A DNA stretch of 64,000 bases from Dinoroseobacter sp013215265. GTDB lineage: Bacteria; Pseudomonadota; Alphaproteobacteria; Rhodobacterales; Rhodobacteraceae. Shown here piece by piece: positions 43,530 to 51,996 of this stretch. The notes beneath the pieces are model-generated. The model ran no database searches, had not been told where the DNA came from, and saw only the letters and a list, made by a program, of their open reading frames with translations. Each line of letters opens with the position of its first letter. Positions within the stretch are counted from its first letter, which is position 1. The stretch spans positions 3,100,001 through 3,164,000 of the forward strand of contig OY829366.1 of the NCBI GenBank assembly GCA_963691755.1, written 5' to 3'. The position numbers and the translations under genes were made by a program.

Positions 43530-43922
43530 TTAGCCCTCCAAAAGACTGCTGTCGAAAGTCCAAAGCACGTCCTCCAAGTTGGGCGTGCTGCTGCCCAGAA
43601 AGTCCGATGTCAGGCTCGTCACCGCGTCGGGTGGGCTTATCCCTATTCCAAAGCCAACAACCAACGCCGCGGTAAGCCCACCAAGCGAGGACCAGCCAGC
43701 AAAACCCAGATGCCAATCAAACCAGCCACGTTTTTCGGCCACTGGCGGTGTAAACGATCCCGCTTCCACTTGCATGGGCTGCTCGGCAAGGCTTTGAGCT
43801 TCTATCCGTGCCAGAAAGTCTTCTGAGGGCACAGGCGCATTCTTGCGCGCCTCTGCAAACAGAGCCTCCAGCTCGGCGTCCAAGTCGGCGTCCAACTCGA
43901 ATTCTTTTGGGTCATTACTCAT
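43530..43922 (-). CDS. Putative anti-sigma factor (membrane protein)
   Basis: Protein of 130 residues. An acidic N-terminal helix (MSNDPKEFELDADLDAELEA, with LFAEARKNAPVPSEDFLAR) could bind a sigma factor; one transmembrane helix follows at about 80-100 (WSSLGGLTAALVVGFGIGIS), with a periplasmic tail. Its start overlaps the sigma-factor stop by 8 bases, the usual coupling of sigma and anti-sigma genes. No zinc-binding HxxxCxxC motif is present, so it is not a ZAS type. Assignment rests on position and topology. Confidence 0.6.
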   Translation of the reverse strand: MSNDPKEFELDADLDAELEALFAEARKNAPVPSEDFLARIEAQSLAEQPMQVEAGSFTPPVAEKRGWFDWHLGFAGWSSLGGLTAALVVGFGIGISPPDAVTSLTSDFLGSSTPNLEDVLWTFDSSLLEG

Positions 43923-44514
43923 CGCTATACCCCAAGTCGTTGCGGCGCGCGGCAAGAGCCGTGGCCAGGTTGCGTTTTCCTCGCGCAGTCAGACTTTCGA
44001 CCGCCTCGGTGCTGATGTCCATGATCTCTGCAATCTCAGGATTGCTCAGACCTTCAAGGTGGCGCAGGGTGACAGCCTCACGTTGTCTGTCCGGCAAATC
44101 CGCGAGGGCATCGGCTAGCGCCGTATTTCGGGCCGCCTCGGTCAAGCGTACATCTGCGGCGGGGCCAGGATCCGCAGGTTCTGCGATGGCATCGATATCG
44201 ACCGCAGCCCCTCCTCGAGTTTTCACCCGTCGGATACGATCCATGCACAGGTTTCGAGTGACCGTGTAAAGCCAGGTCGATACCTTCGCTTCATCCGCGC
44301 GCCAGCCAGGGGCTGCTTTCCAAAGCCGCAACATGGCGTCTTGGGCAACGTCCTCGGCTTCGGCCATATCGTTCAGCAGACGCACTGCAACACGTAAAGC
44401 CATCGGGGTCAGTCGTCGCGTCAAAAGGCGCGCAGCCTCCGGAGCGCCCTCGGCGTAAAGCCGAAGCAGCTCTGCATCGCTGGCGTCTTCGAGGGCGTCT
44501 AACGGCATCGTCAT
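43915..44514 (-). CDS. ECF-type RNA polymerase sigma factor
   Basis: Sigma-70 family extracytoplasmic-function factor of about 199 residues. Region 2 (about 35-100): LLNDMAEAEDVAQDAMLRLW and STWLYTVTRNLCMDRIRR. Region 4 (about 140-185): ALADLPDRQREAVTLRHLEG, SNPEIAEIMDISTEAVESLT. The initiation codon is either the ATG at 44514 or the ATG at 44508, preceded by GAGG. It heads the sigma/anti-sigma/CpxP-like operon. The EF-hand gene (44616-45125) is transcribed ahead of it on the same strand, separated by a terminator. Confidence 0.93.
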   Translation of the reverse strand: MTMPLDALEDASDAELLRLYAEGAPEAARLLTRRLTPMALRVAVRLLNDMAEAEDVAQDAMLRLWKAAPGWRADEAKVSTWLYTVTRNLCMDRIRRVKTRGGAAVDIDAIAEPADPGPAADVRLTEAARNTALADALADLPDRQREAVTLRHLEGLSNPEIAEIMDISTEAVESLTARGKRNLATALAARRNDLGYSDE

Positions 44515-44559
44515 AGGCCTCTGGCGTATCCTCATTTAGGCTTGAAAGCCAAAAGTTTC

Positions 44560-44598
44560 GCGCATCCCGGTCCAGTGGGATGGGGGACCGGGATGCGC
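44560..44598 (-). terminator. Terminator after the EF-hand gene
   Basis: On the minus strand a perfect 14-bp stem (GCGCATCCCGGTCC with its complement, 11-base loop) is followed by GAAACTTTT, a weak U-run. It lies about 20 bases after the EF-hand gene stop. Confidence 0.75.
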
Positions 44599-44615
44599 AG
44601 CGACAACAAGGGACC

Positions 44616-45125
44616 TTAGTTGTCGTCGCCTGTACCACCGCGACGCTCCAGGAGGACAGCGCGGGCGGTTTCGAACTCGTCCTTGGTCACAACACCATCC
44701 TCGTTGTCGTCAAACAGACGAAAGAACCTGGCACCTGGCTCGCCACGACGACCACGATCTTCCTGAGCCGCTTCCATTTCAGCTTGTGAGATCATGCCGT
44801 CACCATCTGTATCCGCTCGCTCAATCAGCCGGGTAGCGCGGTCGACAAGTCGCTGACTTCTGAGCAGTTCCGCCGACTTAATAAGCTCCTCTACGGTAGC
44901 CATGCCATCGCCATCGGCATCGATTTCTGCAAAGCGGGCTGCACCCTGACCTTCAAGCTCGGCTACGGTCACCGAACCGTCACCGTTCAGATCAAGCCGC
45001 TCAAAATTGACGCCGCCACCGCGGGGCCCGTCACCGCCGCGACCTTGGCCGGCGGCATACGCTGAAACAGACCCCAGCAACAGTATGGTTACCATTGCGC
45101 CGGTCATAAGTTTGGTCTTGGTCAT
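44616..45125 (-). CDS. Secreted EF-hand protein (four calcium loops)
   Basis: Exported calcium-binding protein of 169 residues. The signal peptide (about 1-25) reads MTKTKLMTGAMVTILLLGSV, cleaved after AYA. Four EF-hand loops follow: DLNGDGSVTVAEL, DADGDGMATVEEL, DTDGDGMISQAEM and DDNEDGVVTKDEF. This is a common periplasmic calcium sensor type in Rhodobacteraceae. The ATG at 45125 is preceded by GGAGC. Its own terminator follows; the ECF sigma operon lies directly downstream and could respond to calcium or metals together with it. Confidence 0.88.
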   Translation of the reverse strand: MTKTKLMTGAMVTILLLGSVSAYAAGQGRGGDGPRGGGVNFERLDLNGDGSVTVAELEGQGAARFAEIDADGDGMATVEELIKSAELLRSQRLVDRATRLIERADTDGDGMISQAEMEAAQEDRGRRGEPGARFFRLFDDNEDGVVTKDEFETARAVLLERRGGTGDDN

Positions 45126-45339
45126 TCGCTTGCTCCTTAGTGAGTGTTTCAACCGCCGCTTCCTGGCGGTCTCACAAGGTCAAACGAGAGACATTCAGAT
45201 TTCCGTCGTTGTTTCTGAAATTTTTTAATGTCCACCGCAATTTTTAGTGCTTGCGACAGGCTGACCCATGACAACCTGTCTAGTTCAAACCTCTCTTATC
45301 GACGTTATTTTACAGGGCGATCAAAGCAAAGGGACCGCA

Positions 45340-45729
45340 ATGTCTGTTGAAGATACAGCCGATGGAATTCGTCTGTTGAAGCCAGCGTTTCTGCGTGGCT
45401 GGCGTCGGCGTTGCCCCAAGTGCGGGGCGGGGCCAATGATGCGTGGCTATCTTTCCGTACGTGAAAGCTGTCCCGTTTGTGGAGAAGAATTTCATCACCA
45501 TCGCGCTGACGACGGACCCGCATACCTTACGATCCTGATCGTCGGACACCTTATGGCGCCGGGTCTGCACATCTATTTCGTGACTTTCCGTCCTGAACCG
45601 CTAACGCTGGCGTCGATCTTCTCCGTTGGATGTGTGATCTTGTCGATGTACCTGCTGCCGCGCATAAAGGGTGCACTGATTGCGTATCAATGGGCGCGGC
45701 GACTGCATGGGTTTGGAGATCAAACCTGA
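45340..45729 (+). CDS. DUF983 membrane protein
   Basis: Inner-membrane protein of 129 residues. N-terminal zinc-ribbon-like cysteines: RRRCPKCGAGPMMRG and SCPVCGEEFHHHRADDGPA, then two to three transmembrane helices (about 60-115). DUF983 members are alphaproteobacterial, of unknown role; some lie near cytochrome oxidase genes. Its stop lies inside the start of the NUDIX gene (23-base overlap). The ATG at 45340 is chosen by family start. Confidence 0.85.
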   Translation: MSVEDTADGIRLLKPAFLRGWRRRCPKCGAGPMMRGYLSVRESCPVCGEEFHHHRADDGPAYLTILIVGHLMAPGLHIYFVTFRPEPLTLASIFSVGCVILSMYLLPRIKGALIAYQWARRLHGFGDQT

Positions 45730-46447
45730 CCCCCGGTCCGCGAAAGAAGCGGGACACACCTTGGTGACGGACAAAACAGCCATACGGGACGCAGCGACGG
45801 TGATCCTTGTCAGGGACGCTGATCGCAACCCTGCGATCTTGATGGGCCAGCGCGGTGCGAACGCCGCTTTCATGCCTTCGAAATTTGTCTTTCCTGGAGG
45901 CGCGGTCGATCCTGACGATGCCTTTGTCCCCATGGCGCGGCCAATTGATCCCATCAGCGCATCAAAACTTGCGTTGCGGCCTGTTACACAGCTCGCTCCG
46001 GCGCCAGAAGCGCTTCTTGGGAGTGCGATCCGTGAGGTTTGGGAAGAAACGGGATTGCGGCTTGGGACAGACGCCCAGGTAGATATGCCAAATGGCCTGG
46101 GTGAAAGCTGGCAAGCCTTCCTGCGCACGGGGCAATGCCCAGACCCAAGCGCCCTGCGTTTCTTTTTCCGTGCGGTCACGCCTCCTGGTCGCCCCCGCAG
46201 GTTTGATGCGCGCTTCTTTATCGCCCCGGTGGATGCGCTAACCGATGACCCTGACGATTTCTCAAACGCCTCCGACGAATTGAGCCATTTGCACTGGGTG
46301 CCATTGCAAGAAGCCCGCCAACTTGACCTTGCCTTCATTACAGAGGTGGTTCTGGCAGAGGTACAAGCAAGCCTGCCCAGTCTGGAAGCGCCTGAGTTGG
46401 TGCCGTTCGTTTTGAACGATATCACCAGCCGAATTGAAAGGCTCTAG
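45707..46447 (+). CDS. NUDIX hydrolase
   Basis: Cytoplasmic hydrolase of about 246 residues of the NUDT7/CoA-diphosphatase-like size. The NUDIX box lies about 110-135: GSAIREVWEETGLRL (Glu residues for metal) with preceding PGGAVDPDDAFV. Substrate, nucleoside diphosphate linked to something or CoA, is unknown. The ATG at 45707 overlaps the DUF983 gene; an ATG at 45680 is an alternative. Both genes are likely on one transcript. Confidence 0.85.
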   Translation: MGLEIKPDPRSAKEAGHTLVTDKTAIRDAATVILVRDADRNPAILMGQRGANAAFMPSKFVFPGGAVDPDDAFVPMARPIDPISASKLALRPVTQLAPAPEALLGSAIREVWEETGLRLGTDAQVDMPNGLGESWQAFLRTGQCPDPSALRFFFRAVTPPGRPRRFDARFFIAPVDALTDDPDDFSNASDELSHLHWVPLQEARQLDLAFITEVVLAEVQASLPSLEAPELVPFVLNDITSRIERL

Positions 46448-46579
46448 GACATAGCTTTTCAGGTCTATGCTGGACAGCCCTAACAGACATGACCGGTGCA
46501 CCCAAGGTCAGGAGCAAAACAACAAACGGGACTGACACCAAGCGCTACATCAAACTATCCTTTCCGTGTCCCACAAAGA

Positions 46580-47266
46580 TCATCCCGGCGCGATCCATTC
46601 TACATCGCTCGGAAGCTGAAAGAGCGTGTCCGCCTGATCGATGCGAGCAATTTCGGTCAGGACCAAAGAGAACGTCCAGGCAACAAGATCATCCTGGCCC
46701 TCCAAATCGTGGTCGCCGGACAACGCCATTCGCACGGGAATTCCATCATCCGTCACGCAAACCTCGCCAGTGAGCGTGAGATCCTCGTCCTCCACGCCCG
46801 CAAACGCCTGAGATATCCCATTTAAGGCATAGCAATGCCCCATTTCTCCCAAGATTTCTTCTGTTTGCAAAAAATCGGCGGAAACATTCAGCTCCCGAAG
46901 GACTCCCTCGGGAAGAAGCCAAGGATATCGCCAGTCTGGGTCTACGAAGCCGAATGTCTCACCATCGGAAAATCGGTAGACGCGCTTATCGGCCAGGAGG
47001 TACAGCCAACTCGTTTCTTCGTTGTCAGACGCAAACCGCAAGCGGCCGTCAAAGCTATGAAGAGTTCCCTTGACGCCATTTCCGAACGCAACACGCGCCT
47101 CCCAGGATAGTTCCGAATTCCATACATCATTTAGAATCTCATCGTGATCGAGATTGCTCACGTCTGCGAAAGCTGTCGAAACAAGAAATGTCGTTACGGC
47201 CACAAGCGAGACTCTGACCTTGTGCGCCCCCCTAACAACCGTTCTACGGCTACCACATTCGACCAT
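46580..47266 (-). CDS. Secreted protein of unknown function
   Basis: Exported protein of about 228 residues. A signal peptide is readable (RVSLVAVTTFLVSTAFADVS), preceded by about 20 polar residues if the ATG at 47266 is used. The mature part has two cysteines (GHCYALNGISQ, EVCVTDDGIPV), an ordered beta-rich feel and a C-terminus ending DVEWIAPG. I do not recognise a family; LolA-like lipoprotein carriers have similar size but no motif match is clear. It stands alone, convergent with the NUDIX gene. Confidence 0.55.
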   Translation of the reverse strand: MVECGSRRTVVRGAHKVRVSLVAVTTFLVSTAFADVSNLDHDEILNDVWNSELSWEARVAFGNGVKGTLHSFDGRLRFASDNEETSWLYLLADKRVYRFSDGETFGFVDPDWRYPWLLPEGVLRELNVSADFLQTEEILGEMGHCYALNGISQAFAGVEDEDLTLTGEVCVTDDGIPVRMALSGDHDLEGQDDLVAWTFSLVLTEIARIDQADTLFQLPSDVEWIAPG

Positions 47267-47281
47267 TTTGCGTGTTCCCAA

Positions 47282-47848
47282 TATTTATGAACTCTCACTC
47301 ATCGATAAGATCTGAGAACGCATCCGAGTCAATGTCGCCCGCATAGTTGTCGCGAGTGTCGAGCCCATGCCCAGTTCAACCGACCGCCACGAACCGAGAC
47401 ACCTAATGCGTTGTCCGCGATCCGTGTGGCCAGCAAGCTTACCGCGGCTCTTGAGACAAAATCCTCTTCGGCCACTTCGATAAATTTGGCTGCTGACCAT
47501 AGATCCGTTGTTTGCTACTCAATTTCACGGTTACGTCCATTGTGTTGGCCGTCGAAGTCGCGCGGTGCTTGTAAGGATCGTGCTCATCATTGTCTTGGTG
47601 ATCGTCGTCTCTGACAATTGAAACTTGATGGTTCTGGCATGTCGGACGACCCGTGCTCCAATCTTTATCAGTTTGAGTTGCAAGCTGGTCAGTGTTCAGC
47701 CGTGCACCTCCTCTGTAAAAATAAAACAAGACTAGATCTCGCATCCATCATTTTGCACGTGCCACTTGGGGAATGTGGGCTTAAGACTCTCGCTTTGATC
47801 GAACACAAAAAGCAGAGCTTCAGTGGCTCAACGAGAACGCAAAATGCG
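47282..47848. other. 567-base region with no supported gene
   Basis: Only short frames are open on either strand (up to 101 codons), none with a family-like sequence or good ribosome-binding site. Composition is mixed, with AT-rich ends. A tail of the aldo/keto reductase upstream region is not expected here, since that gene is transcribed from 48898 towards 47849. A degraded gene is possible; I see no tRNA and no strong hairpin. Confidence 0.45.
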
Positions 47849-48898
47849 TTAGTAGGGCATAGGATGCGCTTTGTGCACGGCATCCAGGTCCTTCATGACC
47901 TCGTCGCTGAGCGTTAGGTCCGACGAACCAAGTGCGATCTCAAGCTGATCCAGCGACGTTGCTCCGAAAATGGCTGATGTCATGAACGGGCGCGTCAAAC
48001 ACCAGGCCAACGCCATCTGGGACGGATCTAGCCCATGTTTCTCAGCCACTTCACAATAGGCTTCAACGGCAAGCTGGGCGCGAGGCTCGTACCGACCTCC
48101 AAGCGACGGGCTGATATCAAGTCGGGACCCCTTCGGGACCACACCGTTGCGATATTTTCCTGTCAGAAGACCCACCGCGAGCGGCGAAAACGCCAGAAGA
48201 CCGATGTCTTCATTCACACTGGCCTCGGCTGCATCAGTATCGAAGATCCTACACATCAGCGAATATTCGTTCTGGATTGAGGCCATCCGTGGCAGGCCCT
48301 TTTCTTCTGCAACGCGCGCCCAGGTTGCCATGCCCCATGCACTTTCATTGGACAGACCAATCGCCCGCAATTTACCCGCCTCAATCAGCTTCTCAGCTGC
48401 GGTCAGGATGTCCTCGATCTCATCCCGCACTTCATCGGCGCTGTCACGCCCAGATGGATCGTAAGACCAGTACTGACGGAATTGAAAACTACCACGGTTT
48501 GGCCAGTGCAATTGGTATAGGTCAACGTAATCAGTCTGCAGTCGTTCCAGCGACCCTTCGAGCGCCTCTGCGAATGTCTTGCCTGTTATCCGCGCGCCAC
48601 CACGCGTATGCTGCATGCCTGCCCCGGAAATCTTGGTAGCAAGTACGTAATCGCCACGACGGCTGGCATTTGCCGCGTTCCAGGTTCCAATGATACGTTC
48701 GGTGTTTCCAATGGTTTCTGCCGCTATCGGGTTCACCGGATACATTTCAGCCGTGTCGACAAAGTTTATGCCGTATTCAAAGGAGCGATCGATCTGAGCA
48801 TGCCCTTCGGCTTCGGTATTTTGGGTACCCCAGGTCATAGAACCAAGGCAAAGATTGGTAACCTGGATCCCTGTTCGGCCCAGCGGGTTCATCTTCAT
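47849..48898 (-). CDS. Aldo/keto reductase (Tas-like)
   Basis: Cytoplasmic NADPH-dependent oxidoreductase of 349 residues, TIM barrel. Catalytic tetrad readable: NFVDTAEMYPV (Asp, Tyr), YVLATKISGAG (Lys) and DLYQLHWPNRG (His). The NADP loop near the C-terminus is SAIFGATSLDQLEIALGS. Best match to E. coli Tas-type aldo/keto reductases acting on aldehydes or ketones; the substrate is unknown. Independent unit, 64 bases beyond the XRE-type gene on the same strand. Confidence 0.92.
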   Translation of the reverse strand: MKMNPLGRTGIQVTNLCLGSMTWGTQNTEAEGHAQIDRSFEYGINFVDTAEMYPVNPIAAETIGNTERIIGTWNAANASRRGDYVLATKISGAGMQHTRGGARITGKTFAEALEGSLERLQTDYVDLYQLHWPNRGSFQFRQYWSYDPSGRDSADEVRDEIEDILTAAEKLIEAGKLRAIGLSNESAWGMATWARVAEEKGLPRMASIQNEYSLMCRIFDTDAAEASVNEDIGLLAFSPLAVGLLTGKYRNGVVPKGSRLDISPSLGGRYEPRAQLAVEAYCEVAEKHGLDPSQMALAWCLTRPFMTSAIFGATSLDQLEIALGSSDLTLSDEVMKDLDAVHKAHPMPY

Positions 48899-48962
48899 GA
48901 TCTGTCCTTCCGCGTTCGACTGTCTGCGAACCTAAGGATTGTCCGGGGAAGGACAAGCCGTG

Positions 48963-49820
48963 TCAGGTAATCTGAGCTTTCAAACCGATAAGGTAGTCGG
49001 GCCAATCTCGGTCGCTCAGGTCTGCCGCCCGGATCAAGCCGTCGAACTGCCGCGTTATAAGCTGCACGCGTTCGATATCCCGGAAGGCCATATAATGCTT
49101 TCCCAAATAGACCACAGCCATAAGCGGGCCGAATACCGTGATGGGTGCTGAAAACACGTGCTTGGCGTCAAAGAGGAAGATCCGCAGAGTTGGATATAAC
49201 TGCTCATGCATGGTCAAAAGCCAATCGATCTGCTCAATCCGTACATCCATTGGAACCCCCTCCCAATACCCGTGACCATGGGCAAAGCTGGACATCTCAT
49301 GGAGGGGTAGCGCAATTTCATAGTCTGACCGACTGGCACGCATCCAGTCGAGCCGTTCCTCGCCCGCAAGAATAGCCTGGTCCGGGCTTCGACGCAGGGT
49401 TGGGGCATATTCCCAACGATTCACAGCCCGCGTCTTCAACATGTCAGGCAATGTCGCTGGAACGTGACGGATTTTGTAACCCTCCGCCTCACGGTGCCAC
49501 CCAAAGATCATTTCATCCACCAACGTACGCGGAGCTTCAGGCATATCGATTTCGGTGGGCATCATATCCGTTGCGGTCTCGGGTCTGTCAGACAATCCCA
49601 GCAGCCAGTCCGCCGATACACCCAGCGCACGCGCGGCTTCGCCAACCACATGCGCATTGGGCAGACGAGCACCTTCGTCTCCAAGAAGTTGAGACACAGT
49701 GGATCGGTCCACACCGATGTCGCGTGCGAGGCGCGCTTGGCTTAGTCGCTTTTGAACGACCGCCTCCTGCAGGCGCTGACGAAACTGCGCGGCGCGATCC
49801 CGTTTGTCTATTTTTTCCAT
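48963..49820 (-). CDS. XRE-family regulator with large C-terminal effector domain
   Basis: Transcriptional regulator of 285 residues. Helix-turn-helix at about 15-72 (QKRLSQARLARDIGVDRSTV, PNAHVVGEAARALGVSADWL). The C-terminal 200 residues (about 90-285) form a separate domain, mixed alpha/beta, with AILAGEERLDWMRASRSDYE and YPTLRIFLFDAKHVFSAPIT, not a known ligand family to me. The ATG at 49820 is used; a TTG two codons before is an alternative. It is divergent from the fatty-acid desaturase across 133 AT-rich bases, so it probably controls it. Confidence 0.82.
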   Translation of the reverse strand: MEKIDKRDRAAQFRQRLQEAVVQKRLSQARLARDIGVDRSTVSQLLGDEGARLPNAHVVGEAARALGVSADWLLGLSDRPETATDMMPTEIDMPEAPRTLVDEMIFGWHREAEGYKIRHVPATLPDMLKTRAVNRWEYAPTLRRSPDQAILAGEERLDWMRASRSDYEIALPLHEMSSFAHGHGYWEGVPMDVRIEQIDWLLTMHEQLYPTLRIFLFDAKHVFSAPITVFGPLMAVVYLGKHYMAFRDIERVQLITRQFDGLIRAADLSDRDWPDYLIGLKAQIT

Positions 49821-49953
49821 TTTCAATTAGTTTTTTAAACTTTGTTTGGTTTTATGTTTACTAATTACACGGCGAAACAGGCCGCGCACAAGTGTAATGG
49901 GGGTCTTGCGTTGTATTGAACGACGCAGTCCCAGAACGTCACGAAAGCGCCAA

Positions 49954-50961
49954 ATGACCGTACGCGTATTGCGCCTATTCTCTGGAATTGAATGGGTAAC
50001 TCTTGTCCTGATTGCAGTAACTTACGCAAGCTGGGGCTGGTCCACGACGAGTTTGGTGACCATGTCTTTGCCCACATCGATCCTTTTGCTGACACTCGCA
50101 CTGGTGCTGCACGCTTCGCTGACCCATGAGGTAATTCACGGGCATCCCACGCCCTGGACGAACTTGAACGGTGCCTTGATGCGACCAGCGGTGGGTCTTT
50201 TCGTTCCTTATGGCCGTTTTCGGGATATGCACCTTGCCCATCACTATGACGAGAACTTGACCGATCCCTATGATGACCCTGAATCCAATTTTATGGATCC
50301 GGCAATCTGGACGCGCTTGCCCGCGCCGTTGCGCTTCGTGCTTCGGGTGAACAATACCCTGCTGGGACGGTTAATCCTCGGACCCGTGATCTCAAATAGT
50401 GTTTTTATTACCATTGACTTAGGAAATATCCGCAAGGGGCATCGCGCTGTTCGGAACTCATGGCTAGCACATGGTCTCGCCCTGATACCGATCGGGATCT
50501 GGCTGGTCTATGTCGGGTCTATTCCAATTTGGGCTTATCTGATCGCCTGTTATGCGAGCATGTCGGTTCTGCGATTGCGGACGTTTCTGGAACACCGGGC
50601 GCATGCTCGCGCACGCGCGCGAACGGTCGTGATCGAAGACCGTGGAGTTTTTTCTTTCTTGTTTCTTAACAATAACTTCCATGTCGTTCACCACATGCAT
50701 CCGCGCGTAGCCTGGTATAAGCTACCCGCACAATATTACGCCAACAAAGCACATTATCTGCGGCGCAATGATGGGTATCTTTACCGATCATATTGGGACG
50801 TTGCGCGCGCCTACTTGTTTCAGGCTAAAGATCCGGTTCCGCATCCAGAATGGCCCCAAGTGGCGCCAATGACCTTGTCAGCCTCACCATTGAGCACGTT
50901 GGATACGATAGGCAAACTCCAACCAATTGCACGACAGCCAATTGTAAAGACTAAAGAATAA
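49954..50961 (+). CDS. Membrane fatty acid desaturase
   Basis: Integral membrane di-iron desaturase of 335 residues. Three histidine boxes: LTHEVIHGHPT (HxxxH), HLAHHYDE (HxxHH) and HVVHHMHPRV (HxxHH). Four transmembrane helices are spread between the boxes. It probably introduces double bonds into membrane lipid acyl chains, or hydroxylates a related substrate. The ATG at 49954 is chosen; upstream in-frame ATGs from 49846 are not homologous. Divergent XRE-type gene at 49820 may be its regulator. Confidence 0.87.
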   Translation: MTVRVLRLFSGIEWVTLVLIAVTYASWGWSTTSLVTMSLPTSILLLTLALVLHASLTHEVIHGHPTPWTNLNGALMRPAVGLFVPYGRFRDMHLAHHYDENLTDPYDDPESNFMDPAIWTRLPAPLRFVLRVNNTLLGRLILGPVISNSVFITIDLGNIRKGHRAVRNSWLAHGLALIPIGIWLVYVGSIPIWAYLIACYASMSVLRLRTFLEHRAHARARARTVVIEDRGVFSFLFLNNNFHVVHHMHPRVAWYKLPAQYYANKAHYLRRNDGYLYRSYWDVARAYLFQAKDPVPHPEWPQVAPMTLSASPLSTLDTIGKLQPIARQPIVKTKE

Positions 50962-51231
50962 TATTTTTCGCTCGGCAAAGAACAGGTATGAACGCAGGCC
51001 TAAAATAGGTCGCGAAACACTGAACCATAACCGACAAATGGCGCGTTTTGTGACGGTGAGGCGTTATCGATCCCATTTGAGGCTAAGCCTATGCCCTGGC
51101 TATATGTGGCAGAAGTGTCAACCAGGCTGCCTTCATCTAGCAAGCAACACGATATATAGTTGATCGCGTCCAAGCCGGCGTGTAGACGATCATCACAGGT
51201 GCTGGACGCGGAATTGCATCTCTGACGCAGG
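50962..51231. other. Non-coding stretch after the desaturase gene
   Basis: Only an 85-codon minus frame (51000-51257) is open; its C-terminal part reads protein-like (for example NAPFVGYGSVFRDLF) but it has no clear ribosome-binding site or family. Treated as doubtful. A transcript from the left would end at the hairpin at 51232. Confidence 0.35.
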
Positions 51232-51274
51232 CGAGGCTCGTGAACCCCAAGATTCACGAGCCTCGTTTCATTTT
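51232..51274 (+). terminator. Strong hairpin terminator, plus strand
   Basis: A perfect 13-bp stem (CGAGGCTCGTGAA with its complement, 8-base loop CCCCAAGA) is followed by TTTCATTTT. It would stop plus-strand transcription, for example from the desaturase gene 270 bases upstream, or from an unseen small RNA gene. Confidence 0.8.
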
Positions 51275-51300
51275 AACTGCCCGAATTTTAGAGTAATTCC

Positions 51301-51545
51301 ATAAAGAAAGAGGCGCCAGGTGCTCGGACGCGGTCCATGCAACGTGCTCCGAAGAACACTCCCTGACGCCTCTCTGAGCAGCTCTAATCCGAAGATTTTC
51401 CTTACCCAGGTTCGACCCCTCCCCTTGCGGTTCGGCGCCTAAGATACCGTCCCCTCTTGCGAGCGTTCCGATATCCACATCAGTCCTTCCTTGCGGAACT
51501 TCCGATGCTGTCTCGTTCTCCTCTTGCGAGGGTCCCGACACACAC
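51301..51545 (-). ncRNA. Candidate structured small RNA
   Basis: Inferred minus-strand RNA of about 245 nt. Its 5' half holds four short hairpins, each with GCAA (a GNRA tetraloop): 51520-51531, 51487-51498, 51454-51463 and 51423-51430. Its 3' half closes with a 12-bp stem (51309-51320 with 51362-51373) enclosing a hairpin with a cUUCGg tetraloop (51344-51359) and a small GGAC/GTCC hairpin (51326-51336), then UUCUUUAU, a terminator-like end. A weak promoter candidate (TTGAGG, 16 bases, TAACGG) lies at 51552-51579. GNRA and UUCG loops form only on this strand. The RNA family is not known to me; ends are estimates. Confidence 0.5.
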
Positions 51546-51554
51546 GATCACCCG
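51423..51554. repeat. Four diverged ~33-bp direct repeats
   Basis: Plus-strand units share YCTTGCGRNNNTYCCGA, with TTGC cores at 51425, 51457, 51491 and 51524, spacing 32, 34 and 33. The spacing departs from multiples of three, so the repeats are conserved at nucleotide, not protein, level. They correspond to the hairpin array of the candidate RNA. Confidence 0.6.
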
Positions 51555-51996
51555 TTACCGAACGCTGACCTGACCTCAAGTGCCTTGCCAATGTTCTGTC
51601 CTTGTGACGCCTTCTAACTGATTGGAACTAGGTTCTTTTCTGTTAGCGCTTGCCCTTCGGAGGCTTTCGTCCCGGAGCTCGGGGCTGGCCCTCACTCCGG
51701 TATAAACACAGTCCGACAAGTTTCGATTTCAGGCAAGAAAATAGCACTGCAGCATGGAAATTTCTTGTGAGAGAATCCGTGGGCAAAGATGTGGATAGAT
51801 CGAAATTAGACAAGCAAGGGCGCATTTTGGCCGTCCTGTGAAAGACAGATTAAGAAAAGGTGAAATTGCTGCGCCTGCGAAGGAGTTTTCGCCAAATGTT
51901 CCCCACACCGTACGGTCGGTTCAGAGAATCTTGGCAGATGTTTGCGCAAATTCACATGCGTTTTGACAGAATGTGAACCTGCGAGGAGCCCTGCCC

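Noticed and set aside
51406..51420. tRNA T-arm-like GGTTCGACC
   Set aside because: Flanking bases cannot form a T-stem, D-arm or acceptor stem.
51254..51541. 95-codon minus-strand frame in the RNA candidate region
   Set aside because: Repeat spacing is out of frame (33, 34, 32), so protein coding is not supported.
51423..51554. CRISPR array
   Set aside because: Only four diverged units, short hairpins, no cas genes and no identical repeats.
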